Below, in pieces: positions 11,451 through 23,160 of a DNA stretch of 64,000 nt. Both the position numbers and the translations under genes were made by a program. The stretch spans positions 1,074,794 to 1,138,793 of the forward strand of contig QANY01008782.1 of NCBI GenBank assembly GCA_003255025.1, in the 5' to 3' direction. Numbering within the stretch: position 1 is the stretch's first letter; the number at the start of each line of letters is the position of its first letter. The DNA is from Datisca glomerata. Its lineage: Eukaryota > Streptophyta > Magnoliopsida > Cucurbitales > Datiscaceae. The notes beneath the pieces are model-generated. The model was given only the letters and a program-made list of their open reading frames with translations. It had not been told where the DNA came from and did not search any database.

Positions 11451-11639
11451 TTCTTGTTTCCCGTTAATGAGCAATCTTGACATAGAAATTGACACCATCT
11501 ACACAGTAATTAACATTGAACCTCTAATCAGTTTATAAATACTTAAATCCCAATCAACAAACATATCCAATCAGCATAAAAATTATAATCCAAAGAAGTG
11601 TATAAGAATTCAGAATCAAAACGACCAGGGTGTAGTCTC
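11451..11639. other. Spacer between array and GATL pseudogene
   Basis: AT-rich sequence without a recognisable feature. Confidence 0.4.
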
Positions 11640-12076
11640 ACTCATGGCTTCCCCTTTCCACTCTGATGCAGCAAATTCAATGGATTAGATTTATTACAGC
11701 GTCTTCCCTTAAGATGTAGACCTTAAAATTGAGAGAAGGGAAAGTGGAACGGATAATCCGGGTAAGGACCCGAGGATTCATCTGGTCAAACTCTGCTACA
11801 ATGAAGTGGAAAAAGACATTTTCTAGGCACAAAATGTGTCTAAAGACCAAATGTACGGAAGCCATGGAGCCTTGGAGGTACTCAAAGTCTAAGGTCATCA
11901 CAATGGGAACCAATGTCAGATCGTAGGAGGACACTATTTCTGTGCTGGTCGAAATGGGACACTCCACCCCATTACAATACTCCAGAGCTTCAGTGAAAAT
12001 GGTCAAATCGTTGAATCGAGAGCTTAGTCTGGTCGAAATGAAGAGAAGTAGAAGAAGAGAATAAGAAGAATGGCAT
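11640..12076 (-). pseudogene. GATL/GT8 galacturonosyltransferase-like, 5' fragment
   Basis: GATL proteins are Golgi type GT8 glycosyltransferases linked to pectin and xylan synthesis. On the minus strand an ATG at 12074-12076 opens a short Ser/Phe-rich leader. A frameshift near 12006 leads into a 109-aa frame (12006-11677). It carries the start of the GT8 fold: ALEYCNGVECPIS, then VMTLDFEYLQGS, ENVFFHFIVAEFD, RVLTRIIRSTFPSLNFKVY and REDAVINLI. The similarity is strong and extends a few codons past a stop (near 11677) to about 11640, then ends. The catalytic DxD region and the remaining two thirds are absent, so it is a truncated pseudogene. Its upstream region (12167-12576) is duplicated nearby. 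Confidence 0.85.
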
Positions 12077-12166
12077 TTTGTTGAAGAAATAGTGAGCCAA
12101 GGGACAAATGAGAGCTTAGAGTGTGTGGGAGTGGTTATAAGTTGATAAGAATTTGCACAGGGAATG

Positions 12167-12576
12167 GAAATAAATGATGGGGAAAAAGAGAGTTAAGTTG
12201 GGTTGATGTTGTTTGTGGTGGGTCAAGGGTGTAGAATTCTGAATTTGGAGAAAGTGGTATAAAAATCCTTAGACAAAGTGAAAAGAGTGTAGAATTGCAA
12301 ATAACACTTACGAGAAAAGCCACTTCTCATGTGAAAACCCTTGTCTCCCAGTAATTTCCTTTTGACTCCCAATAACTACCACGTTGGAATAAGGGACTAA
12401 CTGAAAATTCTCCCGTGCATCACCCCCTATCGACCGCACTTGCATCAAATGAGACAATACAACCATCTTGAGCTGTGAGACCCTTATCCTCCTTTTCCAC
12501 CACCATATTAAGGGACTTTCAAAATTGTCCTGAACCGACCGAATCAAAACGAATATAACAAAAAATGATCGGCTCG
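12167..12576. repeat. Upstream region of GATL pseudogene, copy 1
   Basis: 410 bp that recur at 12839-13246 with a handful of substitutions and small indels (for example CACCCCCTATCG against TTGCCCTATCG). It begins at GAAATAAATGATGG and ends at GATCGGCTCG, immediately before the N at 12577. It lies 5' of the GATL start and is non-coding. A 62-aa minus frame at 12135-12323 is present in it, but part is also in the copy and it has no domain. Confidence 0.9.
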
Positions 12577-12577
12577 N
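12577..12577. other. Ambiguous base N at a sequence join
   Basis: The only N noticed in the window. It falls exactly where copy 1 (ending GGCTCG) changes into copia pol sequence (starting CTGACAAGC). In the second copy the same place reads GGCTCGACTGG, and in copia C it reads TTACTGACAAGC, so the trinucleotide CTG is shared by both parents. This looks like a contig join or unresolved breakpoint. Confidence 0.9.
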
Positions 12578-12842
12578 CTGACAAGCAATATATCATCAAC
12601 TTACAAAACCATGAATATTAACTTACTCCCATTGAACTTGTCATACACAAAATCATCAACAATATGTACCTCAAAACCAAAAGAGACGATTATCTAATGA
12701 AATTTATGGTACCATTGACGAGAAACTTGTTTGAGCCCATAGATGAATTTCTTTAGTTTGCAAACAATATTCTTTGGATTCTTAACCACAAAGTTTCTGG
12801 TTGCACCATAAAAATGGTTTCATCAATGTCTCCATCAAGAAA
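12578..12842 (-). mobile_element. Detached piece of copia C pol
   Basis: 265 bp matching 15066-15330 of copia C (reverse transcriptase region) with only a few differences, such as ACACAAAATC against ACACGTAATC. It even carries the same stop codon (TAA in place of the Tyr of the YVDD box). It therefore derives from this element, or a very close relative, after that mutation. It sits between the two copies of the GATL upstream region. Confidence 0.92.
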
Positions 12843-13246
12843 TAAATGATGGGGAAAAGGAGAGTTAAGTTGGGTTGATGTTGATTGTGGTGGGTCAAGA
12901 GTGTAGAATTCTGAATTTGGAGAAAGTGGTATAAAAATCCTTAGACAAAGTGAAAAGAGTGTAGAATTGCAAATAACACTTACGAGAAAAGCCACTTCTC
13001 ATGTGAAAACCCTTGTCTCCAAGTAATTTCCTTTTGACTCCCAATAACTACCACGTTGGAATAAGGGACTAACTGAAAATTCTCCCGTGCATTGCCCTAT
13101 CGACCGCACTTGCATCAAATGAGACAATACAACCATCTTGAGCTGTGAGACCCTTATCCTCCTTTTCCACCACCATATTAAGGGACTTTCAAAATTGTCC
13201 TGAACCGACCGAATCAAAACGAATGTAACAAAAAATGATCGGCTCG
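12839..13246. repeat. Upstream region of GATL pseudogene, copy 2
   Basis: 408 bp matching 12167-12576. The left junction shares GAAAT with the copia piece (ATCAAGAAATC against TGGAAATAAAT), a microhomology join. Unlike copy 1 it continues without interruption into the GGTTCGG-rich sequence to its right, so it may be the original arrangement. Confidence 0.9.
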
Positions 13247-13655
13247 ACTGGTTCTTTAAATGTGTTCGGTTTGGGTTCAGAAAAATGAGAGAACCGAAGT
13301 TTTAGTTCGGTTCGAATTTCTGGTAATTTTTGAACCGAACCAAACGAACTGATCCGAAACATTAAATTCATATTATTATTTTTTATATATAAATTCATAT
13401 AAAACTGAACCGAACCAAACCGAACAGAACTGAAGTAAAACTTTGATTTTATATTATTTTTTAATAATAGCATTTAAAAATGATTCCAAAAATTATTTTT
13501 AATTAATAATAACAAACTGAACTGAAACTTCGGTTCAATACGATTCTTTTGACATGAACGGTTTGGTTCAGTTTAGTTTTATTGCCAAATAAAAGTTTTT
13601 GTTTTGTTCGGTGTTTATAAAAAAATCGATCGAACTGAACCGTGAACACCCTTAA
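13199..13655. mobile_element. GGTTCGGTT-rich hAT-like remnant
   Basis: At least fifteen copies of GAACCGAACC or its complement in about 450 bp, as in the subterminal parts of the hAT element at 7766-8999. The right end reads GTGAACACCCTTAA, resembling a hAT terminus. A matching left terminus and TSD were not found, so boundaries are approximate and the class is inferred from repeat content. Confidence 0.5.
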
Positions 13656-13918
13656 CCTTATCTCTCCTATTTTCCTTCAAAATATCTCCCAACATCATCA
13701 TTACCGTGTCGTTTCTCACTAGCTCCAACGCAGACACAAACATGAGACAATTATGCTAGTTTAATCTTAGCCCTACAATTTCACTTAACTCATCCAAAAT
13801 GAGAAAAAGTGAAAAAAAAAAACAACTTCACCTTCTCCCCTCTAATTTTTTTGTCAACTCCATCATCCCCAATCTCTCCCTCCAATTTGTTTGTTTCCTT
13901 TGTCCAGTAACTTCTTCC
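13656..13918. other. Spacer and target site of copia C
   Basis: Non-coding, pyrimidine-rich. It ends with CTTCC (13914-13918), the left TSD of copia C. Confidence 0.6.
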
Positions 13919-14098
13919 TGTAGAGATTGAAATTAAACATAATAAACATGTTATTTAATATAAATAATCATATCTATATATTTCTATGAAATTATTCAAA
14001 CCCTAATCTTAGATACATATGTTATTTTGATTTCTATGAGAAACAGATTCGTATAACTCGATAATTGAATCGCAAACTAGATGATCAGATCTTTTAAA
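13919..14098 (-). repeat. Internally deleted 3' LTR of copia C
   Basis: Only about 180 bp match the 5' LTR (its last part). The purine tract TTTAGTGGGAGTTTG (minus strand, about 14100-14115) is joined directly to the internal LTR sequence near GATCTTTTAAA, so about 340 bp of the LTR start are missing. The end and TSD are intact, so the loss followed insertion. Confidence 0.85.
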
Positions 14099-14128
14099 CA
14101 AACTCCCACTAAACCATGGTATCCTCAA

Positions 14129-17100
14129 ACAACATAACACCCATATGACCAGTGTGCTCATGAAAGACCTTGGGTGGTAATCCCTTAGTGAGTGGATCCA
14201 CTATCATGGGGTTTGTCCCAATATGCTCTATGGACATTTGACCACTTTGTACCCTTTTCTTTTACAACAGGAACTTAATCTCAATATTCTTTGAATCCTG
14301 TTATTGTTGGAATATTAAATTGGTTATTTATCGTCACAATACAACTTTAGTGGTCTTTCAATGTTCTCAACAATGTGCAATCCAGTGACAAAGTTTCGCA
14401 GCCATATTCCATGATTGAATGCCTCATAACATGCTATAAATTCTTCTGTCATAGTGGAGGAAGCTATGAGTGATTGTTTGACACTTCTCCAAGAAATGGC
14501 TCCACTAGCCAATAAGTAAATGTAGGCTGAAATGGGTCTTCTGTTGTCTTCGCATCCAGTAAAATTAGAGTCGGAATACCCAATGACCTCTAACTGATCC
14601 GACCTCTTAAACATGAGCATATAATCTTTTATTCTCTGTAAATATTTCATAACCCGTTTAACTACTTTCCAATGATCCATCCCAGGGTTACAAAGATATC
14701 TTCCCAACACACCAATGATGTATGCAATGTCTGGACGTGCACAGACTTAAGCATATATTAGACTCCCAACAACAGATTCATAAGGAATCTTCTGCATTTC
14801 CATAGTTTCAAGGCTAGTTTTCGAGCATTGATTGAGACAAAATTTGTCTCCTTTAGCAACGGAGGTGTCACCTGGTTTATAGTCTTGCATGCCAAATCTT
14901 TTAAGCACTTTTTCTATATAGCTCTTTGGTGATAATCTAAGAATACCCTGAGAATGATCTTGATGTATCTGGATCCCTAAAACAAAAGAAGTTTCACCAA
15001 GATCTTTCATCTCAAAATTCTTAGAAAGAAATCTCTTGGTCTCGTGTAACATGCCTAAATCATTACTGACAAGCAATATATCATCAACTTACAAAACCAT
15101 GAATATTAACTTACTCCCATTGAACTTGTCATACACGTAATCATCAACAATATTTACCTCAAAACCAAAAGAGACGATTATCTAATGAAATTTATGGTAC
15201 CATTGACGAGAAACTTGTTTGAGCCCATAGATGATTTTTTTTAGTTTGCAAACAATATTCTTTGGATTCTTAACCACAAAGTTTCTGGTTGCACCATAAA
15301 AATGGTTTCATCAATGTCTCCATCAAGAAATCCAGTTTTCACATCCATCTGATGAAGTTCAAGATCAAAATGTGCAACAAGTGTCATAATTATTCTAAAA
15401 AAGTCTTTCCATGAAACGAGAGAGAAAGTGTCTTTAAAATCAATGCATTCCTTCTGAGCAAAGCTTCAGCTACAAGACGAACCTTATATCATTTCACATT
15501 ATCTTTTGAATCCCTTTTGGTTTTAAATATCCATTTACAACTAATAGGTTTCTTACCTTTAGGTAAAGGGACAAGATCCCAAACTTGATTGTCTTGCATA
15601 GACTTATACTCTTCATTCATAGCCTCAATCTATTTTTGAGAATTCATATCTTTCATGGCGTGGTGAAAGTTGATTGGATCATCTTCCACCAATTCATTAT
15701 TTTCCTCATTTTCTTGGAGAAATACCACATAGTCATCTGAAATAGAACTTCTCATTTCTCTCATGGATCTCCTTACTGGCATTACATTTTGGATTAGTGG
15801 CAGTGCATCTTGAGGTTGTTGAGTGTTCTTCTGAAAAATTAACCTCAACTTGAATCAGGAGTTGTTCGACATTGTCTTGTTCTGATTCTGGATCTACATA
15901 ATGATCAATGACAGGAATGAAAATATGCACACTGTCAGAATTAGTGACTGTAGTAAGAACTAGAATTGAAGATGATTCCTCCTCAAAGACAATGTCCCTT
16001 ACTTTATTTCTCCCTCCAAACTCAAAATCCTAAAAATATGTTGCATTTCCCGTCTAAAAAATATTCCTTAACATGAGATCATAGAACTTGTAGCCCCTTG
16101 ATCGTTCAGAATAACCAATAAAGTAACTACTTACTATTTTGGAGTCTAATTTCTTTTCATTTGACCTATAAGGCATTGCCTCAGCTGGACATCCCCAAAT
16201 GTGAAAATGTATCAGACTAGGCTTTTTGCCTATTCAAAGTTCATAAGGTGTTTTTAAGGATATAAGCCATTGTATTTAATGCCGCTCTCTAGAGTGATTC
16301 TGGTAAGGAAGAATGACTTATCATACTCTTCACAATGTCCTTAAGGGTTCTGTTTCATCTCTCAGCAACACAATTCATGTTAGGTGAACCATGCATGGTG
16401 TACTGTGGGACTATTCCACATTCCTCTAGGAATTGGGCAAATGGCCCTGGACGTTGTTCTGTTGAACCTTCAGATCTACCACAATATTCACCACCATGGT
16501 CAGGTCTAACACTCTTAAGAGTGTTAAATATCTTGAACACGTCAAATGATTCTGATTTATCATGAATAAGAAATAGGTAACCATATCTTGAGTAGTTGTT
16601 TATGAACGTAATAAAATATCGTTGACAATTTCACGAAGCCTTGGGGAATGGCCCATAGATATCTGTATGAACCAATTCTAAGACATATGTTGTTCTATTG
16701 GCACCTACTTTTTTTTGTTTGGTTTGTTTTCCCTTGATACACTCAATGCAGACATTAAGGTCTGAAAAATCAAGGGATCCTAAAATGCCATATGACACAA
16801 GCCTCTGAATTCTCGTTTTGGAGCTATGACCTAAGCGTTTGTGCCAAATTGTGGCTGAATTTTCTTCATTAATTTTTCTTTTAGTGCCTCGTGATTCCAC
16901 ATGCAAGGTATAAGATGTATTAATATCAAAAAAATATAAGTTATCATAAACATTAAGAAAATCAGTACCAACAAGATTTGAATTTATTGATAAATTAAAC
17001 TGGTTGTCTTCAAATGAACAATAACAACTTGATTTGTCAACCTTAGAAATAAAAACCAAATTTCGTCTCAACGACGGTACAACACAAGTATCAAATAAAA

Positions 17101-18150
17101 TCCAGTTTTCAATAACCAATTAAAATGCCTAATAACCTCTACTTCTACCGATTCTCCATCTCCTACATAGATGTATCTTTCAGCATCAGTTGGATTTCGA
17201 TAGTTCAGACAACCTTGCATATAAACACTTATGTGAGTAGATGCACCGAAATCTATCCACCAAGTGTTTCTAGGTACTCAAGCCAAATTTACCTAAGAAC
17301 AGACCAAAGCAATAGACGTACATTTTTTTACACGCCAAGCGTGATATTTGACACAATCCTTCTTTACATGTCCATACTTCCCACAAAAAAAAAACACAAC
17401 CATCATTGTTCTTACGCTGTTTCTTTTCTACTGAACCCTTAGTAGCTTCTTTATCCTTCTTTCTCTTTTTATCTTTGCCCTTAAAGGTGCTAGCCAAATG
17501 AGCATTTTCAGTCTGGTTATGCTTCATTCTCTCTTTCTCTTGCACACAATATGAAATAAGCTCGTTGAGAGTCCATTTCTCCTTCTGACAATTATAACTT
17601 ATTTGAAATTGAGCTGTATTATGCATGAAGAGATATCAATACCAAATGCACGAGCAAGTCATCTGACAGCTTAAGCTTGAGTGCCTTGAGTTTTGAAGCA
17701 ACGTTAGACATTTTCATAATGTACTCCCTTATGTTTCCTTTGCATTTATAGTTCATGTGAATCAAGTGTCGCAAAAGTGTGCTTATTTACGCCTTATCGT
17801 TTTGGCAAAACGCTTTTCAATTTTAGCAAGGAACTCTTTGGCATTGGTTATCTCATCAGAAATAGCACCCCCTAAATGTCTCTGGAATGCCGTGATTTAT
17901 GATCATCAGACTCATACGGTTTGAATGATCCCACCTTTCAAAATTCTTCCTACCATTAGAAGAACTTTCATCCGTCAGAGGAGTAGGTTTGTCCGTACTG
18001 ATTGCAAGGTCCAGATCCATGCAGCCTAGAACAATTAACATGTTCAAAATGTGAATATTATTAGGGTTGGCAAATACCGTAGTCACATTAGCTGTAAACA
18101 GAATAAAAGAATTATCCAAATTGCTCGTATAAAAAACCAATCATAGTATT
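14129..18150 (-). pseudogene. Copia C gag-pol, inactivated
   Basis: Gag occupies 18140-17270. Its zinc knuckle (CGKYGHVKKDC) is put out of frame by a ten-base homopolymer at 17385-17394. The pre-integrase block (IWHKRLGHSSKTRIQRLV ... CIECIKGK) and integrase start (HTDIYGPF) lie at 17119-16631. The integrase core continues at 16540-16355 (VRPDHGGEY, QRPGPFAQFLEECGI). The RT tail is at 15076-14747 (MKDLGETSFVLGIQIH, SYIEKVLKRFGM). RNase H is at 14710-14324 (GYSDSNFTGCEDNRRP, ISWRSVKQSLIASS). The Tyr of the YVDD box is a TAA stop at 15089-15091. With frames broken throughout, no protein can be made. Confidence 0.9.
17136..17270 (-). other. Copia C protease region, degraded
   Basis: Between the zinc knuckle and the pre-integrase block lies the expected place of the aspartic protease. 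The minus strand still encodes a WWIDFGASTHI-like stretch in broken frames, which is how copia proteases begin. No intact D(S/T)G motif was confirmed. Confidence 0.45.
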
Positions 18151-19122
18151 CAATCAATTCAAATAATTAATAAGTCCATTTTTAAGATACCTAGCACAAC
18201 ATTAATATCAAGGCTTTAGACAATAATATTAACTGTAAATGGTATTCTTGTTGTAATGATCAAACACTTACAATAATTCATGTCAAATAATAAATATATT
18301 TTTGGATCAATTTATTATTCACATGTAAAACATTATAATCATCACGTGTTTGCCATCACAGATGTGTGTGTAATTCGGCCAAATATTAACCTTCCTTCCG
18401 CCTGGGTAATACCCGCATGAATTTACACACACATAAACACCAAATACCTTCATGAATAATCTTCATTAGAGAAGTCATTTTGGTGACATCTTACTTCAAT
18501 TAACTCATTCAGAATGTTCAATAATTATAATTAATCTTTAAGGACTTATCCAAGTAATTGAATTTAATTGAAAAAAACACATTAATTAAATTGAATTAAA
18601 CAAATTAATTCAAAGTTTTTTTAATTATTACTGTACGGTGCTACAGTACGTGCCGAGAAGGAGGGAACTAAATTCCAGTTTTTTTTACGGTACCGCAAGA
18701 AACAGAAAAAGATCTGCTTCTGTATGGTACCAACGAAGTAGGGGATAATTGCTCTTAATCGGTACCAGTACCGCAAATCAGAGAATAATCCCTTCACCAG
18801 TATCGTACCGCGAATCACGTGATAACTGACCATCCCATTCTTCTTCAAAACAACCAAGGGCAGTTTTCCTTCAAAGGCCTTCGAACGCAAGTTTATATAT
18901 ATATTTTTTAATTTCCTTAAATACATTGATTTTAAAACATACAATCATTAATACTCAACGTACATATGCAATTAACAGAACAAAATCATATTTGTGTATC
19001 GATTATTCATCATAAACATCAAAAGTGAAAAATTTCTAAATTCATAAATTTATAGAACTTTAATTTTAGATTAACTCTAAATTTTTAAACTTTAATCTCT
19101 CTCAAAGAAATCAACAATATCA

Positions 19123-19135
19123 GGCTCTGATACCA
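19123..19135 (-). other. Primer-binding site of copia C
   Basis: Reads TGGTATCAGAGCC on the minus strand, five bases after the 5' LTR end (ATAAA spacer). This is complementary to the 3' end of initiator tRNA-Met, the usual primer of plant copia elements. Confidence 0.9.
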
Positions 19136-19140
19136 TTTAT

Positions 19141-19664
19141 TGAGGTTTGAAGTTAAACATAATAAACATGTTATATAATATAAATAATCAGATCTGTATA
19201 TTTCTATAAAATTCTTTAAACTCTAATCTTAGATACATATGTCATTTTGATTTCTATGAGAAATAGATTCATATAACTCGCTTGTGGAAGACTTATCTGG
19301 TTCTATGGAAATTGAATTACAAACTGGAGGATCGGATCTTCCAAATTGACAAAAACCCTTAAGTTTTTCTCCAAGATTCTCTTTTGAAGGAATATAGATA
19401 ACTCTTCTAAGAAAAATAGGATTTTCTTATTTGTATAATTTTGATACCATAACCCTTATTAATAAATCTTGATATTTTTAATTTGGCCGTTCAACAAATT
19501 AAAATATTATTTATAATATTTATACATTAATTCCATGATAATTATATCCATAAGCTTTAAAATTTTAATTTTATAATTAGATCACTTTAACTACGCTTAT
19601 TCAAAAATATCACATACCCATTTTATTTAATATATGTGATCTCACATGTTGAATTTTTCCAACA
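19141..19664 (-). repeat. 5' LTR of copia C
   Basis: 524 bp, starting TGTTGGAAAAATTC and ending CTTCAAACCTCA on the minus strand. The part near the primer site matches 13919-14098. It should contain the element's promoter and polyadenylation signal; these were not pinned down. Confidence 0.9.
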
Positions 19665-19669
19665 CTTCC

Positions 19670-22329
19670 ACCTCTAATCTCCAATCTACTCTTTATCTAC
19701 CATTAACCGTCTCCCAAGCTAGAATCTTCATCACGTTAATGAGAGATTTTGGGTTTCTCTCTAAATTTCTTGAACCTAATTTTTTTTTCTGATTTGTAAG
19801 TATTGGTTGAAGATTTGGATATCAACACAAAATAGATGGAGTTCTTACCTGAAATGTACTTTCCTTGACTCTACTTAGAAACTTTAAATGGATGTTTCTT
19901 TCGGATTATTTTTCGTTTCTATGATTATTGTTGCTTAATTACTTTTTAGAAGATGCGGGATTTTCAAAATAAGATGACTTGATGTATTGTCTTCTATTTT
20001 GCTTAATTTACACGAGTCTTGATTTTCACAGAGAGTCAAAATTATTAAGTTTTTGGATTTCGGCTCTACTCTACTTCTACGAGATACAATATTTCGTTCC
20101 ATATTTTTACACATAAATTCTTTCCGGATACATTTACCTAAGAATTTGAATGACTCCACTACCACCACAAAAGGATGTACACTTACAAAATCTAACTGAA
20201 AGCCTAAGACATGCTTGGAGTTTGAAACGTGGGAAGACGCATGAAAGTTTTGGACTGACTGTGGTGGAGGTTTTGGTGTTAGGAGACAATCGTTTAACAA
20301 AAACAAGAAGAATGAAAAAATTATTATATACCCATTTATATGTTGTAATGAAGGTCATCGTAAACTCGATGGATGAGCTATGAACACCAATCACAAGCAA
20401 AGCAATATAGCTTTTTTTTTCCAGATAATTAGTGGTACATAATATATGAATTCATTTTTCTTTTAGGCGAGTTTAATTTCTTTAAATAAAATGTTTGGTA
20501 AACAATGTTATTTATAATATTGGGGAACAAATGGTAGATACAAATTCAAGTCAAAAGGTTACCATTTTTTAAGAGGAAGATAAGGAAGATTTTGGCGTTG
20601 AGTAGCCTTGTGTACATATATTGAAGTTGATGTATATATTGGGATATATAAGATGGATAGAACACTTAGAAATTTAAATCTCATGTATATTTTGATGTCA
20701 AAATGTATAGAACACTTAGAAACTTAAATCTCTAGCGAGTAAACTATTGACGTTTGAATATGAATGGTGAATTGCAACTCTTTCTGATAAGTATGTTATT
20801 GTAAAATTAAGTATTTTGTGATCTCATATATTTGACAATAATATAAATGAAATTTTGTTTTTAATTATTTAGCAAACTGAGTGTGAGAACTCAATTGTAA
20901 TTACATTTCATAATCTGTAGCTATTTGACAATAATATCAATTGAGTTCTTATCTATCTTTTTATAAACTAAGTATAAAAACTCAATTTTTATTACAATAC
21001 ACAGGAATATAAACTTCAATATAACAAAGTCCTGAGAGAAAAAAAATAGTCGTTCTACATGACTCAATTTTTATTACATCATAAAGAAATGTAAGCTTCA
21101 AAATAACAAGATATGAGAATTTTTTTTATCCCATCTATCATCTCCAGAACCCATAAGAATTCATCTTTAAAATCTAAGAAAAAATTCAAGAGAAGATACT
21201 CATGAGAAGAACTCCAAATTCTAGCATCAATTTATTAAAAAATTCAATGGATTTGGCGGCATAGATTTAGCATGAAAAATGATAATCATACCGAAGGTTA
21301 TTTTGGAGAAGAAGTAATTGGAAAGTATAAGAAAAATTGATGAAAAAATAGCCTGACGTTTTCTTGTTTAGATAAGAAAAATCTGATGGAAAAAAATAGA
21401 CATATCTAGACAAAGAAAAGATTAGGAAAGATGGAAGGAGATGAAGAAATTGGAACAAAAAAATTGGAGGGAGAGATTGGGAAAGATGGAGTTGACGAAA
21501 AAATTGAATGGGAGAAGGTAAAGTTGCTTTTTTCTCAAACAGGAGACAATCTGTGTCCCTCCAACGCCTCCTCTGAACCTAACACCTGCATATTGGCCAG
21601 CTTCAGAAATGACGACAGAGAAGCTCCACCAACCCCCGGCGTTGAGCGTTGCTGGCGGGTCACAATCTATGGCGAAGAAGGAGAAATATTGTGGTTCTGC
21701 AAACTTTCAAATCTAGCTTCTATGTACCTTCTGTACTCCCTACACCTGTTAATCGTCATTCTTCACAATTTTTCTTAAAATTGATATTTTTATAATTATT
21801 TATCATACACTGAGAAAATCATCGATGAAAATAGAAAAAACTCGTTATTTCAATGCAATGATTCATGATACTCACTTACTATATGAAATTAGATAGCATT
21901 AATTAAGGATTCTCGATACAATTGAACACTTATTCATAAACTCTTTAAAAGTTGTCATTGATAATGTTGTTGTACTTTTATGACAAGTATCAAGCGAGAC
22001 GAGTTTTCACTATATATAATTATAGGTCATGATGTTATGATGGTCGATAAATCCTAGTTATTGGTTTGAAAAACACGTATAACTTTCAAGGTCAGATTCT
22101 ATCTAGAAATCGAACATATCCGCTAAAAGTTTGAAATTGAATATTAAAATTTGAAAATTTAACCTTTAAATTTGAAACTACTTAAAACAGTGTTTTTAAC
22201 CCAAAATTGGACTACGATGGGTAAAACCAGTTGGACATGTAGATCTCTAAATAAGTTTCGATTTGACATCTTACGGGCCACGTGGTTCTACCCGAATTAA
22301 AAGTTATACCCTCCGAAAGTTGACCTATG
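19670..22329. other. Gene-free AT-rich stretch
   Basis: No supported gene. Small local duplications are visible: TAGAACACTTAGAAA with flanks at about 20655 and 20705, and ACTCAATTTTTATTAC at about 20972 and 21062. A 115-codon plus-strand frame at 21431-21778 begins with a Glu/Lys-rich stretch and has no recognisable domain. Frames at 19935-20400 lie on both strands and look like chance. Confidence 0.5.
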
Positions 22330-22339
22330 CGTGCCACTA

Positions 22340-22510
22340 TTCAATAGGGAGTATTGGGACCAAACGCCTGTGTCACTGGAACATGAGCCAAAACGCCGGT
22401 TACCATGGCGTTTAGGGCCCAAACGTCACCAGCAGGCCTCAAGCGCCAGTCATGGTAGACGAATCGCCAGCTTTGACTGTTGTTTAGGGCCCAAACGCCT
22501 CAAACATTTA
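22340..22510. repeat. GC-rich patch with AAACGCC words
   Basis: A GC-rich island with repeated CCAAACGCC and GGGCCCAAACG words and a dyad AAACGCC-9-GGCGTTT at about 22394-22416, surrounded by AT-rich DNA. It resembles in style the palindromic patch at 594-745 and probably belongs to an unrecognised repeat. Confidence 0.5.
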
Positions 22511-22523
22511 TTGTACGTGAAAT

Positions 22524-22785
22524 ATTTTGGTGAACTCCTCCAAGAATTATTAATTTTACACGTAAAATATTTTGGTGAATCCTTCAAAATTCTCTTTGTA
22601 CCCCACTGTGAAATTAGTGAACACTAAAATATAAAGTCAATTTTGGTGAACCCCTTCAAGAATTATTAATTTGGCACGTGAAATATTTTAGTTAACCCTT
22701 CAAAATTCTCTTTGTACCCCATTATGAAATTGGTGAACACCAAAATACAAAGTTAGTTTTAGTGAACCCCTTACAAACTTTCTTA
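22524..22785. repeat. Tandem repeat, unit about 115-120 bp
   Basis: Two full copies and the start of a third of a unit beginning TTTTGGTGAACYCC. Each carries CAAGAATTATTAATTT, ATATTTTGGT and TTCAAAATTCTCTTTGTACC. The copies differ by scattered substitutions. It passes directly into the CACACTTA-rich tract to the right. Confidence 0.8.
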
Positions 22786-23160
22786 TTTTTACACTTAACA
22801 ATTTTCACACACTTGGTTATTTTTTGCACATTTAAACATGACAACAATTTATATATTCTCGCACTTGGTCATTTTCACACACTTAGTCATTTTCATGAAC
22901 TTAACTATATTCACACACTTGATCATTTTCTCACATTTTCATATTGTTATGAAACACTTAGGTAATTTTCACACCCTTAGGCAATTTTCACACTTATATT
23001 CGCACACTTAGTCTCTCTCTCCCTCTTTATCACAGACTTAGTGATATTCACCATGTTCACACACTTAACCAATTCCACACACTTAGTCAATTTTCAAATA
23101 CTTGGCCATTTTCACAAATTTGCTTATTTTCACACACTTAACCATTTTCATTTCTTCAAA
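22786..23160. repeat. Degenerate short tandem repeat, TTTTCACACACTTAGTCA
   Basis: About 375 bp built almost wholly from variants of an 18-20-bp word with CACACACTTA and CATTTTCA, more than fifteen copies. Non-coding; the short open frames here follow from the repeat. Confidence 0.85.

Larger units (their letters stand above)
13919..19664 (-). mobile_element. Copia retrotransposon C, bounded by TSDs
   Basis: Ty1/copia element on the minus strand. The left boundary TG at 13919 and the right boundary (TGTTGGAAAA read on the minus strand) at 19664 are flanked by CTTCC on both sides (13914-13918, 19665-19669). In transcription order it has the 5' LTR (19664-19141), a tRNA-iMet primer site, gag, protease/pre-integrase, integrase, RT and RNase H (the order that defines copia), a purine tract and a shortened 3' LTR. 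At 5.75 kb it is of usual size. Many stops and shifts make it inactive. Confidence 0.92.

Noticed and set aside
12135..12323. 62-codon minus frame with hydrophobic start, present again in part at 12753-12995
   Set aside because: It lies in the duplicated upstream region of GATL, not in its coding sequence, and shows no domain.
21431..21778. 115-codon plus frame
   Set aside because: No recognisable motif, no paralogue in the window, codon content like the surroundings; probably chance.
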